Counted from the stretch's first letter, positions 1-6,855 are shown. The stretch: 15,616 nucleotides of DNA from Micavibrio sp. (GCA_027066695.1 JAMONE010000053.1:1-15616); one strand, 5' to 3'. Made by a program: numbers and translations. The notes: a model not told the origin generated them from the sequence alone.

Positions 1-89
1 TGGCTAATGATGATAAAATTCTGCCGAATAGCTATATTTTCGAGCAAGATGCGGTAATTTCCATCCTCCCTCCTGTTTGTGGGGGGTAG
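1..89 (+). CDS. moaD: MoaD, molybdopterin synthase small subunit (3' end only)
   Basis: Only the last 29 codons are in the window (reading frame starts at base 3, stop TAG at 87-89). The peptide ends in ILPPVCGG. The terminal Gly-Gly after a PPV motif is the hallmark of MoaD, a ubiquitin-fold sulfur carrier whose C-terminal glycine is converted to a thiocarboxylate and then donates sulfur to precursor Z to form molybdopterin. A Cys stands where Ser is usual (PPVSGG). It is followed six bases later by moaE, its partner subunit, which supports the call. The N-terminal part lies outside the window. Confidence 0.86.
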   Translation, partial: ANDDKILPNSYIFEQDAVISILPPVCGG

Positions 90-95
90 CAAATC

Positions 96-527
96 ATGAT
101 ACATGCCGAGATATCTACCGAGCCATTAGATATACAAAATGCTTGTGATTTTGTTATGGACGCGGCGCATGGGGCGATTGACACATTTATTGGAGTGGTG
201 CGTAATCATCATGAGGGCAATATTGTTCAAGGCATGACATATGATGTTCATGACGCGCTGGCGGTTGCAGTTTTCAAAGATATCTGCACAGAGGCGCGGG
301 AGCGTTGGCCGAGTACAAAATATTATGTTTCCCATTATAAGGGAGAGTTGGAGATTGGCGGTATTAGCGTTATTATAGCCGTTAGTGCAGCGCATCGCGC
401 AGAGAGTTTCGATGCGTGTCGTTACGTTATAGAAGAGCTTAAAAAACGCTCACCCATATGGAAGAAGGAGCATTATCCGCATGGGAAAAGCGAATGGCTT
501 TCAGGGAAGTCTTTAGTGAATGAGTAA
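96..527 (+). CDS. moaE: MoaE, molybdopterin synthase catalytic subunit
   Basis: MoaE binds the thiocarboxylated tail of MoaD and converts cyclic pyranopterin monophosphate to molybdopterin in the cytoplasm. The 143-residue length fits the family (E. coli MoaE is about 150). Recognisable landmarks are the GAIDTFIGVVRNHHEG stretch near residues 26-41 with R36, the SAAHRAESFDA segment with H100, and ELKKRSPIWKKE near residues 114-125. In that last segment, K116 and K123 have the same spacing as the E. coli catalytic pair K119/K126. The segment normally reading HRIGEL is YKGEL here, a mild divergence. It lies six bases after moaD and its last codons overlap the start of mobA, so the genes are almost certainly co-transcribed. 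No clear Shine-Dalgarno is seen; translation is probably coupled to moaD. Confidence 0.95.
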   Translation: MIHAEISTEPLDIQNACDFVMDAAHGAIDTFIGVVRNHHEGNIVQGMTYDVHDALAVAVFKDICTEARERWPSTKYYVSHYKGELEIGGISVIIAVSAAHRAESFDACRYVIEELKKRSPIWKKEHYPHGKSEWLSGKSLVNE

Positions 528-1047
528 TATTGCATGTATAATTTTGGCTGGTGGGCGCTCTTCTAGGATGGGGACGAATAAGGCTCTTTTGGAGTATAAG
601 GGGAAAATATTAATAGAGCATATGGTTGATTTATTAAAAAGCACCGAATTAGGTGATATCTATATAAGCGGCGAGGTTGAGGGGTATAAAACTATTCCCG
701 ATAGTCAAAAATTTCAAGGCCCTGCTTGCGCGATTATCGATGTTATGACGCAGCTTAATGATTATGACGGCGCGTTATTTGTGCCAGTTGATATGCCGCT
801 TTTAACACCTGAAATATTACGTAGCTTGATTAGCTATGATGGCTCTGCTTATTTCAAAAACCACCCCCTACCCCTTCACATAATGCGAGCCACTATGCCT
901 AATATAGGGGAATATGAGGGCAAACCCATTAACTCCGTAAAGGATGTTATTAAATCGGTAAATGCTAAGGCTATAGGCTTGCCGATAGAGTTTGAGAAAT
1001 ATATGCAAAACATAAATACTCCCGAAGATTTGGCGGCATTATTATGA
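520..1047 (+). CDS. mobA: MobA-type molybdenum cofactor guanylyltransferase
   Basis: MobA transfers GMP from GTP to molybdopterin to make the guanine dinucleotide form of the cofactor. The 175-residue protein has the nucleotidyltransferase signature LAGGRSSRMGTNKALL (residues 9-24; glycine-rich GTP-binding loop plus Lys), a QGPACAI segment (66-72) at the place of the usual GPLAGI, and VPVDMPLL (88-95), whose Asp binds the metal. It is slightly shorter than E. coli MobA (194). The start overlaps the end of moaE by 8 bases and its stop overlaps the next start (ATGA), which is typical of coupled translation. A MocA-like cytidylyltransferase is a possible alternative, but the size and the moaD-moaE context favour MobA. 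Confidence 0.9.
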   Translation: MSNIACIILAGGRSSRMGTNKALLEYKGKILIEHMVDLLKSTELGDIYISGEVEGYKTIPDSQKFQGPACAIIDVMTQLNDYDGALFVPVDMPLLTPEILRSLISYDGSAYFKNHPLPLHIMRATMPNIGEYEGKPINSVKDVIKSVNAKAIGLPIEFEKYMQNINTPEDLAALL

Positions 1048-1346
1048 ATATTAGAATTGGGAATCAAAATATCCGTTTCAAAGTTACAGAAGATGAGCTA
1101 GGCCAGCTTCTTAGTGGTGATACACTTGAAATAAATTCTCTTATATCTGCGCGAATAATTCCTAACGGTAGTGATATTTTGGTAAAGCATAATAATGGTG
1201 AGCTTATCTTGATGGTTTCAAAGCAAAGGCTTTTGGAATTGATGGATATGGGGAAAAATCGTGAGGGGATATCTGCGCAACAAGGGGATTTATCATTATA
1301 TTTGCAAGTTGATGTGCGTAAAGATTCACGCGCGAAAGCAAAATAA
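1044..1346 (+). CDS. Small conserved protein, DUF7009-like
   Basis: This is a 100-residue soluble protein with no signal peptide or membrane segment. The N-terminus MNIRIGNQNIRFKVTEDEL and the C-terminal part (ILMVSKQRL near 55-63, then GDLSLYLQVDVRKD near 81-94) resemble the DUF7009 family as I recall it: small proteins of unknown function that begin with a KIRI.GNSIR.R.T-like strand and end in a strand with an EKD-like motif. The usual Cys after that motif is absent here. Its start overlaps the mobA stop by ATGA and its stop lies one base before the permease start, so it is embedded in the molybdenum-cofactor operon. That placement suggests, but does not prove, a role in cofactor or molybdoenzyme handling. 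The family assignment is from memory of the pattern. Confidence 0.6.
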   Translation: MNIRIGNQNIRFKVTEDELGQLLSGDTLEINSLISARIIPNGSDILVKHNNGELILMVSKQRLLELMDMGKNREGISAQQGDLSLYLQVDVRKDSRAKAK

Positions 1347-1347
1347 T

Positions 1348-2088
1348 ATGGTTGTTTTATCTCTTTCATTTTTTATTACTGCGATTTTATATGCCTCTAT
1401 CGGGTTTGGCGGTGGCTCGACTTATAATGCGCTGTTAGTATTGGCAGAAGTTGACTACCAACTGCTTCCTGTTATAGCATTATTGTGTAATTTAATCGTT
1501 GTATCTGGCGGAGCGTGGCGATTTGCCCGTGGCGGGTATATAAAGCTAAAGCGCATATTGCCTTTGATTGTAACGTCTATTCCTGCGGCTTGGATTGGCG
1601 GCAATATAGAGATTTCCGAAGGATCATTTATCCTTATATTGGGGCTGGCTCTGCTTTTTTCAGGATTAAAAATGCTATGGCCTGACAAGGGTAATAATAT
1701 ATCGGTAAATTTTACATTTATTGCGCCAGTTATAGGCGGAGCATTAGGTTTTCTTGCAGGATTAGTCGGCATAGGCGGGGGGATATTTCTTGCGCCTATA
1801 CTTCATCTATTGCGCTTTGATAATGCAAAAGCCATTGCAGGAACATGCAGTGTTTTTATTCTTTTAAACTCTCTATCAGGCCTTGTCGGGCAAATTACTA
1901 AGCTTGGTGATGTGAATTTATTAAGCCAGATAAGCCTTTATTGGCTGCTATTCCCTGCTGTTTTCATCGGTGGTCAAATTGGCTCTTATATGGGCGCGGT
2001 TCAACTTAAGCCTAATGTGATTAAGCAAATGACAGCAATATTAATACTTTATGTTGCGTTGCGCTTGCTTTGGCGTATATTTGCATAG
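1348..2088 (+). CDS. TauE/SafE (TSUP) family membrane permease
   Basis: This is a 246-residue, strongly hydrophobic protein with about seven to eight predicted membrane segments. The two halves carry related glycine-rich motifs, SIGFGGG (17-23) and GLVGIGGGIFLAPIL (138-152), the internal two-fold repeat typical of the 4-toluene sulfonate uptake permease (TSUP/TauE/SafE) family. Members move sulfite, sulfonates or other small organic anions across the inner membrane. I chose the ATG at 1348, two bases after the preceding stop, because the family begins with a hydrophobic helix. A longer reading from 1261 would overlap the previous gene and add a basic, non-hydrophobic stretch. Location at the end of a molybdopterin gene cluster invites the idea of sulfite handling linked to a sulfite-oxidising molybdoenzyme, but the substrate cannot be read from sequence. 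Confidence 0.88.
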   Translation: MVVLSLSFFITAILYASIGFGGGSTYNALLVLAEVDYQLLPVIALLCNLIVVSGGAWRFARGGYIKLKRILPLIVTSIPAAWIGGNIEISEGSFILILGLALLFSGLKMLWPDKGNNISVNFTFIAPVIGGALGFLAGLVGIGGGIFLAPILHLLRFDNAKAIAGTCSVFILLNSLSGLVGQITKLGDVNLLSQISLYWLLFPAVFIGGQIGSYMGAVQLKPNVIKQMTAILILYVALRLLWRIFA

Positions 2089-2114
2089 CTTTATTTATTA
2101 CATTATGGGGTAGC

Positions 2115-2804
2115 ATGAAAAATCAAAAACTGGCTATATTTGATTGGAATGGAACAATTCTTGCGGATACAACGCAGGCGTGGGTTGCTTCTAATAAATG
2201 TTTAGAATTTTATGGGCAAGCCCCTATTAGCTTTAAACGTCAGCGCGAGACATTTGACTTCCCGATAATCCATTATTACAAGCGCAATGGTTGCTGCATT
2301 GATAAGGTTTTGGAGACAAAAACCGAGGCTAACGAGATATTTCAAAGCTCTTATGATGCTTTGGCTGCAAATGCTAGAACTAGGCGCGGCGCAAGGGATT
2401 TGCTTGAGTGGCTGAGGAAAAATAATGTTACATGCATAATCTTAAGTAATTATATAACGACAAAAATAGTGGCGCATCTTGAGCGTTTGAAGATAGAGCA
2501 TTATTTTTCTTATGTTTCGGCGAATAATTGTGATGGTACTAGCATTTTAAGCTCTACAAATAAGCTGGAGCGTTTATCTGATTTTATGGTGAAGCGAGGC
2601 TATCGCCCTGATAATGCTTTTATTATTGGTGATAGTAGGGAAGAGCCTGAAATTGGCCGTCATCTTGGTATTACTTCTATCGGAATTACTGGCGGGTGCA
2701 TTAATGAAAAGCGGTTACGCGCGGCAAAGCCAGATCATTTAATCCATAATTTAAGCGAGACTAAAAAGATTTTGCATGATAAATGGGACTTGCCCATAAG
2801 TTAG
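2115..2804 (+). CDS. HAD-superfamily hydrolase (phosphoglycolate-phosphatase-like)
   Basis: This 229-residue protein has a Rossmann-like HAD fold. Motif I is IFDWNGTI near residues 8-15 (nucleophile D10), motif II is CIILSNY in the middle, and the C-terminal acidic motif is IIGDSREEPEIG. A helical cap lies between motifs I and II. The usual second Asp of motif I (DxDGT) is Asn here (DWNGT); that Asp is the general acid/base in phosphatases. The same substitution is found in some HAD proteins, so activity cannot be excluded. I chose the ATG at 2115 because it places motif I at the family's usual distance from the N-terminus; a longer reading from 2070 would overlap the permease gene. The gene lies 26 bases after the permease stop, and its end overlaps the end of the convergent minus-strand gene. 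The substrate is unknown. Confidence 0.85.
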   Translation: MKNQKLAIFDWNGTILADTTQAWVASNKCLEFYGQAPISFKRQRETFDFPIIHYYKRNGCCIDKVLETKTEANEIFQSSYDALAANARTRRGARDLLEWLRKNNVTCIILSNYITTKIVAHLERLKIEHYFSYVSANNCDGTSILSSTNKLERLSDFMVKRGYRPDNAFIIGDSREEPEIGRHLGITSIGITGGCINEKRLRAAKPDHLIHNLSETKKILHDKWDLPIS

Positions 2805-3139
2805 TCAAGAATACCCAAAGGATCGTTTGCGACTAATTCTCCAATTTGTTCGTAAACATTGGCGTTTTCGCTCATTTGCTCTTTAATTGGCTCGTTTTGC
2901 TCTGCTAGAGTGCGGAAAAATCCAGCAGCATCTTTTAGTAAGCGACCCGTTAACTCGGCATTTGGTGTGCCTTCCAGCTCTCCGTTAGGATCTTGTGTTA
3001 TAAGAGTGCCCATTTGGTCAAATACAGTTGCATTTTCTGTCATTTGTTCGGTCAGAGATTCGTTTTGATCGGCTAATGTGCGGAAAAACGTAGCCGCATC
3101 CATAAGAAGTTTTCCAGCAAGTTCAGCATGTGTTGGCAT
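2801..3139 (-). CDS. Small acidic protein of two tandem ~51-residue repeats, unknown function
   Basis: I do not recognise a named function. The 112-residue product consists of two tandem copies of one unit, residues 5-55 and 61-111, identical at about 32 of 51 positions by my count. Shared landmarks are AEL.G.LL.DAA.FFRTLA, then QNE....EQM.ENA.V..Q, then DP.G.L. Each unit looks like two amphipathic helices joined by a short Asn/Glu-rich turn. The protein is acidic and soluble, with no signal peptide, membrane segment or cysteine. The ATG at 3139 has a good AAGGA ribosome site 7 bases upstream; a TTG one codon further upstream is possible. The gene is monocistronic and convergent with the HAD gene, overlapping it by 4 bases. 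The strong repeat conservation and the good ribosome site support a real gene. Confidence 0.78.
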   Translation of the reverse strand: MPTHAELAGKLLMDAATFFRTLADQNESLTEQMTENATVFDQMGTLITQDPNGELEGTPNAELTGRLLKDAAGFFRTLAEQNEPIKEQMSENANVYEQIGELVANDPLGILD

Positions 3140-3288
3140 CAAATATTCCTTAATTATCTAAAACTACAATCTATTGATAATATTAGTATAAATTTATAGT
3201 GTTTATGCAAGCCTTATTTTCAAAATAAAGTAATATAGCTATAAAATGCTCTGCAAAACTTGTTTAAAACCCCCTATAATCTAACCAT

Positions 3289-3312
3289 AGCATCTCCTCG
3301 AAAGAGGAGATC
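3289..3312 (+). repeat. GNRA-capped palindromic repeat, copy 1
   Basis: This is a perfect 8-bp stem, ATCTCCTC paired with GAGGAGAT (3292-3299 with 3304-3311), closed by a GAAA loop and flanked by AGC before and C after. Two related units occur at 14343-14366 and, inverted, at 14390-14414. Between the first two, three base pairs differ but pairing is kept, and both loops fit GNRA. The element sits upstream of rel and may influence its transcript. Confidence 0.5.
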
Positions 3313-3333
3313 CATATTATTGATGGATTTTTT
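3310..3333 (+). terminator. Possible weak intrinsic terminator / attenuator before rel
   Basis: ATCCAT (3310-3315) pairs with ATGGAT (3323-3328) around a 7-base loop, followed by a run of six T (3328-3333). The stem is short and AT-rich, so termination would be weak. It shares bases 3310-3311 with the preceding GAAA-capped hairpin, so the two cannot both form fully. Confidence 0.35.
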
Positions 3334-3443
3334 AAAAGGGTTTTGCGTGAGGTTTCTATAAAATGAATTGGTATGATTTTTAAATCATGATAGCTTGTAG
3401 CCTTAATTATAAAAATATATAAGGGCTTGGGTAATAGGGTTGC

Positions 3444-5603
3444 ATGGGTGAATTAAAGAAACTTATTGATACAGTTAGAATCTATCAGCCTGATTTCAAT
3501 ATAGAACCAGTTGAAAAAGCTTATTCATATGCCAAAGAAATGCATGAGGGGCAGTTCCGCTCTTCGGGTGAGCCATATTATCTGCATCCAGTAGCAGTAG
3601 CGCAAATTTTAGCTGAAATGAAAATGGATGTAACAACCGTTGTTACCGCTATATTGCATGATACTGTTGAAGATACAGATGCAACGCTTGATGATCTTAA
3701 AGAGAAATTCGGCAAAGAGGTCGCGGATTTAGTCGATGGCGTTAGTAAGCTAACTCGGATAGAAAGCCAAACCTTAGAAGGTAAACAGGCAGAGAATTTT
3801 CGTAAGCTGTTATTAGCTATGTCAGAGGATATCCGTGTTTTACTGGTTAAGCTTGCCGATAGGCTGCATAATATGCGCACTATGGGCGGTATTAAAAAAC
3901 CAGAGAAACGCCGCCGAATTTCTTTGGAAACGTTAGAGATATATGCCCCGCTTGCCGAGCGCATCGGTGTTCACTGTATCAAAGAAGAGCTTGAAGATTT
4001 ATGTTTTGAGCAAGTAAACCCCGAAGCAAGAGAAAGCATTACCAATCGTCTTACCTATCTAAGGGAAGAGGGAGGTAGTGTTGTTAATGCTATTATTGAT
4101 GATCTTGGCAAAATCCTAAAAGAGGCAGGCGTTGAAGGTGAAATTACAGGGCGTGAGAAAACCAGATATTCTATATGGAAGAAAATGCAGCGCAAAAACG
4201 TAGCGTTTGAGCAGCTATCCGATATTATGGCCTTTCGGGTTATGGTCGATAAACAAGAGGATTGTTATTTGGTCTTGGGGACTATACATGGCAAGTATCA
4301 CAGTGTTCCAGGGCGTTTTAAAGATTATATATCCACGCCAAAACCTAATGGCTATAAATCTATTCATACAACAATTATGGGGCCGCGCCGTCAACGTATC
4401 GAGGTGCAAATTAGAACTCATGAAATGCATAATGAGGCTGAGCTTGGCGTGGCTGCACATTGGGCATATAAAGACGGGAATCATTCCAAAGACCGTGATA
4501 TTACCAAATATCGCTGGCTGCGTGAGCTTCTCGAGATTTTAGAGCAAGAGCAAAAGCCCGAAGATTTCTGGGAGCATACAAAGCTTGAGCTTTTTCAAGA
4601 TCGAGTGTTTGTCTTTACCCCTAAGGGCGATTTGATAGAGCTTCCTAATGGCGCAACATCGGTTGATTTTGCCTATGCCGTCCATTCGGCGGTAGGTGAT
4701 AAATGCGTGGGCGCAAAGATAAATGGCCGCATTGCTCCGCTGAATTCACGCCTTGTTAATGGCGATCAGGTTGATGTTATTACTGCTAAAACGCAAAACC
4801 CCTCACCAACTTGGGAGCGATTTGTCGTAACAGGAAAAGCGCGTTCTCATATTCGTAAATATGTGCGTAATCAACAGCGTGATGAGTTTATTACGCTCGG
4901 CAAAGCCATGATTCAAAAGGTTTTCCGCCAAGAAGGCTATGATTTTTCTGAAAAGGCTATATCGGGGGTATTGAAGGATTATAAATTAGAGCGAAACGAA
5001 GATATCTACGCAAATATTGGCTCGGGAATGTTTGTTGCGCGCGATGTATTCAAGCTAATATTCCCTAGCCACAAGGCCGAGATAACAAAACGCCCGTCCG
5101 AGCATATGGATCAAGCTGTTATGGTGGTTCGTCCTGATAACTCTGATAGGCCAATGCCAATTAAGGGGCTTATTCCAGGTATGGCTATGCATTTTGCGCG
5201 TTGCTGTCACCCTCTTCCAGGCGATAGAATTGTTGGCATTGTTACTACTGGTAAGGGCGTTACAATTCACACGATTGATTGTGAAACGCTAGAGAATTTC
5301 GCCGATACGCCAGAGCGTTGGCTTGATGTGTCATGGGGTGATAATGAGGATGGGCAAGGCTCGCAAATCGGGCGGCTATTTATTACAATGGAAAATGAAA
5401 CTGGTGCGCTTGGCACGGTTTCTACTGTTATAGGCCGTAATGGCGGCGATATTACTAACTTAAAGCTTACAAGTCGCACTATTGATTTTTGGGAAATGAC
5501 TTTGGATGTTTGTGTAACCGATACCAAACATCTGAACAATATCATTGCAGCCCTGCGCTCTACATCGACTATAATATCGGTAGAACGCGCTAAAGGGCGT
5601 TAG
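3444..5603 (+). CDS. rsh: Bifunctional (p)ppGpp synthetase/hydrolase (Rel/SpoT homologue)
   Basis: This enzyme makes and degrades the stringent-response alarmone (p)ppGpp. The 719-residue protein has the full long-RSH layout. The hydrolase HD domain has H48 and LHDTVEDT (71-78; the H72-D73 metal site is intact), plus VKLADRLHNMRTM (135-147). The synthetase domain has RFKDYISTPKPNGYKSIHTT (291-310) and EVQIRT...AELGVAAHWAYK (320-343). A TGS domain covers about 387-448, a conserved CCHPLPGD segment lies at 587-594, and a C-terminal ACT domain covers about 645-715. The RFKD motif is the RxKD form seen in bifunctional enzymes rather than the ExDD form of synthetase-only RelA. Both catalytic centres therefore look functional. 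The ATG at 3444 has only a weak upstream AGGG. A structured leader precedes it; it is convergent with apt, 41 bases away. Confidence 0.96.
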   Translation: MGELKKLIDTVRIYQPDFNIEPVEKAYSYAKEMHEGQFRSSGEPYYLHPVAVAQILAEMKMDVTTVVTAILHDTVEDTDATLDDLKEKFGKEVADLVDGVSKLTRIESQTLEGKQAENFRKLLLAMSEDIRVLLVKLADRLHNMRTMGGIKKPEKRRRISLETLEIYAPLAERIGVHCIKEELEDLCFEQVNPEARESITNRLTYLREEGGSVVNAIIDDLGKILKEAGVEGEITGREKTRYSIWKKMQRKNVAFEQLSDIMAFRVMVDKQEDCYLVLGTIHGKYHSVPGRFKDYISTPKPNGYKSIHTTIMGPRRQRIEVQIRTHEMHNEAELGVAAHWAYKDGNHSKDRDITKYRWLRELLEILEQEQKPEDFWEHTKLELFQDRVFVFTPKGDLIELPNGATSVDFAYAVHSAVGDKCVGAKINGRIAPLNSRLVNGDQVDVITAKTQNPSPTWERFVVTGKARSHIRKYVRNQQRDEFITLGKAMIQKVFRQEGYDFSEKAISGVLKDYKLERNEDIYANIGSGMFVARDVFKLIFPSHKAEITKRPSEHMDQAVMVVRPDNSDRPMPIKGLIPGMAMHFARCCHPLPGDRIVGIVTTGKGVTIHTIDCETLENFADTPERWLDVSWGDNEDGQGSQIGRLFITMENETGALGTVSTVIGRNGGDITNLKLTSRTIDFWEMTLDVCVTDTKHLNNIIAALRSTSTIISVERAKGR

Positions 5604-5644
5604 CCTTCTAAATTTTTCTTCCTACGTTGTTATTCGCTTTTATC

Positions 5645-6166
5645 TTAAGGATTAAGGGGGGCTTGCAATAATGCTTCAAATGGGAAGTCTAGTTTTTCGC
5701 GCCCGCCAAGTTCGTGTAATTCGATAATGCAGGTGGATAAAACAATTTCACCGCCTGCTTTCCTAACCAAATCACCAGTTGCTTTCATAGTTCCGCCAGT
5801 TGCAAGCAGATCGTCCATAATCGCAACGCGCGTTCCTGATGTTATTAGCTCTTCTTGTATCTCGACTATATCAGTTCCGTATTCAAGTGAATATTCCTGA
5901 GATATAACTCTACCTGGGAGCTTGCCTTTCTTTCTAACCATACCAAAGGGAAGATTTAAGGCTTGCGCCACTGGAACGCCAGTTAAAAATCCGCGTGATT
6001 CAATGCCTAAAATAATATCTGCATTTTGCTGTTTTGCTCGCTGGGTAAGATCGTCAATAATGCTTTGCCAGATGGCGGGTTTCTTAAGCAATGATTGTAT
6101 ATCGTAAAAATTAATGCCTTCTTTTGGAAAGTTTTTTACAACGTCAATATGTTTTAGCAATGTCAT
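5645..6166 (-). CDS. apt: Adenine phosphoribosyltransferase
   Basis: Apt condenses adenine with PRPP to give AMP and pyrophosphate, salvaging purines in the cytoplasm. The 173-residue length is typical. The PRPP-binding loop VAIMDDLLATGGT lies at residues 114-126. The family's NFPKEGINFYDI (12-23) and ILGIESRGFLTGVPVA (52-67) segments are present, as is the RKKGKLPG segment (78-85). The ATG at 6166 has an AAGGA ribosome site 7 bases upstream. The gene is transcribed against its neighbours: convergent with rel and divergent from the DUF2062-acpS-lepB operon. In many alphaproteobacteria I recall pyrE, another phosphoribosyltransferase gene, lying here between rel and DUF2062; the sequence here matches Apt and not PyrE. 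Confidence 0.96.
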   Translation of the reverse strand: MTLLKHIDVVKNFPKEGINFYDIQSLLKKPAIWQSIIDDLTQRAKQQNADIILGIESRGFLTGVPVAQALNLPFGMVRKKGKLPGRVISQEYSLEYGTDIVEIQEELITSGTRVAIMDDLLATGGTMKATGDLVRKAGGEIVLSTCIIELHELGGREKLDFPFEALLQAPLNP

Positions 6167-6245
6167 TAATTTTTCCTTGGGTATTTTTTGATATAATTTG
6201 AATGAAAATAATTTTAAGTTTTACTTTTAACTATGCGGTATCAAG

Positions 6246-6251
6246 TATAAT
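6246..6251 (+). promoter_or_regulatory. Candidate -10 box for the DUF2062-acpS operon
   Basis: A perfect TATAAT lies 34 bases before the DUF2062 start in an AT-rich divergent gap. No well-spaced TTGACA-like -35 is evident; TTACTT at 6221-6226 would need a 19-base spacer. The placement is sensible but the evidence is weak. Confidence 0.35.
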
Positions 6252-6285
6252 GTGAAGCCGATAATTTGGAGTTAGTGTATAGATA

Positions 6286-6855
6286 ATGTTTAAAAGGCGC
6301 AAACCTTTAACTCTGCTAAAAATGGTTCAGCAGCTTTTTTGGCCATCCATGGGGTGGAAACGTGCATTTTTTTACACTAAACATAGGTTAGTACGCCTTT
6401 CCGATACGACGCATAATATTGCCCTTGGGCTTGCTATTGGCGCGGGAGTTTCATTTACGCCGCTTCTCGGTACTCATTTTATTCAAGCAGGGATTATAGC
6501 ATGGTTTTTACGTGGCAATATTTTTGCAGCAATGATGGGAACATTTATCGGTAATCCGTGGACTTTTCCGTTCTTTTGGTGGGCAGGGTTATCGCTTGGT
6601 AAATTCTTATTCGGAGTTTTGGGTATAAACGGTGCAGGCAGTTTGCCAGATGATTTAACTTTTTCCGTTATATTGAATATGATGGTGAGTGAGCCTCTAA
6701 CTTTGTTTTTCCCGTGGATGCTAGGCGGTTATCTTCTCATTTTTTTAACAATGCCTTTTAGCTATCCTGTTTATTATTTCTTGATAAAAGAAGCTAAAAT
6801 TGTGCAGGCAAAGGCGAAGGAAATTGCAAAGAAACGCAAAGGCAATCACAAATAA
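6286..6855 (+). CDS. DUF2062 family membrane protein
   Basis: This is a 189-residue integral membrane protein of the DUF2062 family, whose function is not established. The N-terminus is basic (MFKRRKPLTL). The conserved core ALGLAIGAGVSFTPLLGTHF runs through residues 46-65, followed by FIGNPWTFPFFWWAG (87-101), whose Gly-Asn-Pro-Trp-Thr block is characteristic. A last hydrophobic hairpin lies near 140-172 and the tail is Lys-rich. The stop codon overlaps the acpS start (TAATG), so it is translated in the same operon as acpS. The same position next to acpS-lepB-rnc-era is common in alphaproteobacteria. A GGAG lies 14 bases upstream of the start, further than ideal. Confidence 0.9.
   Translation: MFKRRKPLTLLKMVQQLFWPSMGWKRAFFYTKHRLVRLSDTTHNIALGLAIGAGVSFTPLLGTHFIQAGIIAWFLRGNIFAAMMGTFIGNPWTFPFFWWAGLSLGKFLFGVLGINGAGSLPDDLTFSVILNMMVSEPLTLFFPWMLGGYLLIFLTMPFSYPVYYFLIKEAKIVQAKAKEIAKKRKGNHK

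Larger units (their letters stand above)
3140..3443 (+). promoter_or_regulatory. Intergenic leader of rel with stacked hairpins
   Basis: This is a 304-base gap between divergent genes. It holds a TATAAT box at 3275-3280 with no good -35, and a weak pair TTGATA (3174-3179) / TATAGT (3195-3200) with a short 15-base spacer. A 12-codon reading frame, MLCKTCLKPPII, runs from 3246 to 3284. An 8-bp GAAA-capped hairpin lies at 3292-3311, a second hairpin followed by a T-run at 3310-3333, and a small ATGATT/AATCAT hairpin at 3373-3388. GGGTTTTGC (3338-3346) could pair with either AAAACCC (3266-3272) or GCAAAAC (3253-3259), giving alternative outer stems. This could be an attenuator-like leader for rel or simply a promoter region into which a repeat has inserted. 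The usual alphaproteobacterial neighbour rpoZ is not present. Confidence 0.4.

Noticed and set aside
1261..1347. Longer N-terminus for the TSUP permease starting at 1261
   Set aside because: It would overlap the preceding gene by 86 bases and add a basic, non-hydrophobic extension; the ATG at 1348 fits the family and the operon spacing.
3363..3383. Six-codon frame (MNWYDF) just upstream of rel as a leader peptide
   Set aside because: Too short, no ribosome site, and overlaps a simple AT-rich hairpin; nothing supports translation.
5604..5644. Intrinsic terminator between the convergent rel and apt genes
   Set aside because: The 41-base gap is T-rich but has no stem that would make a hairpin.
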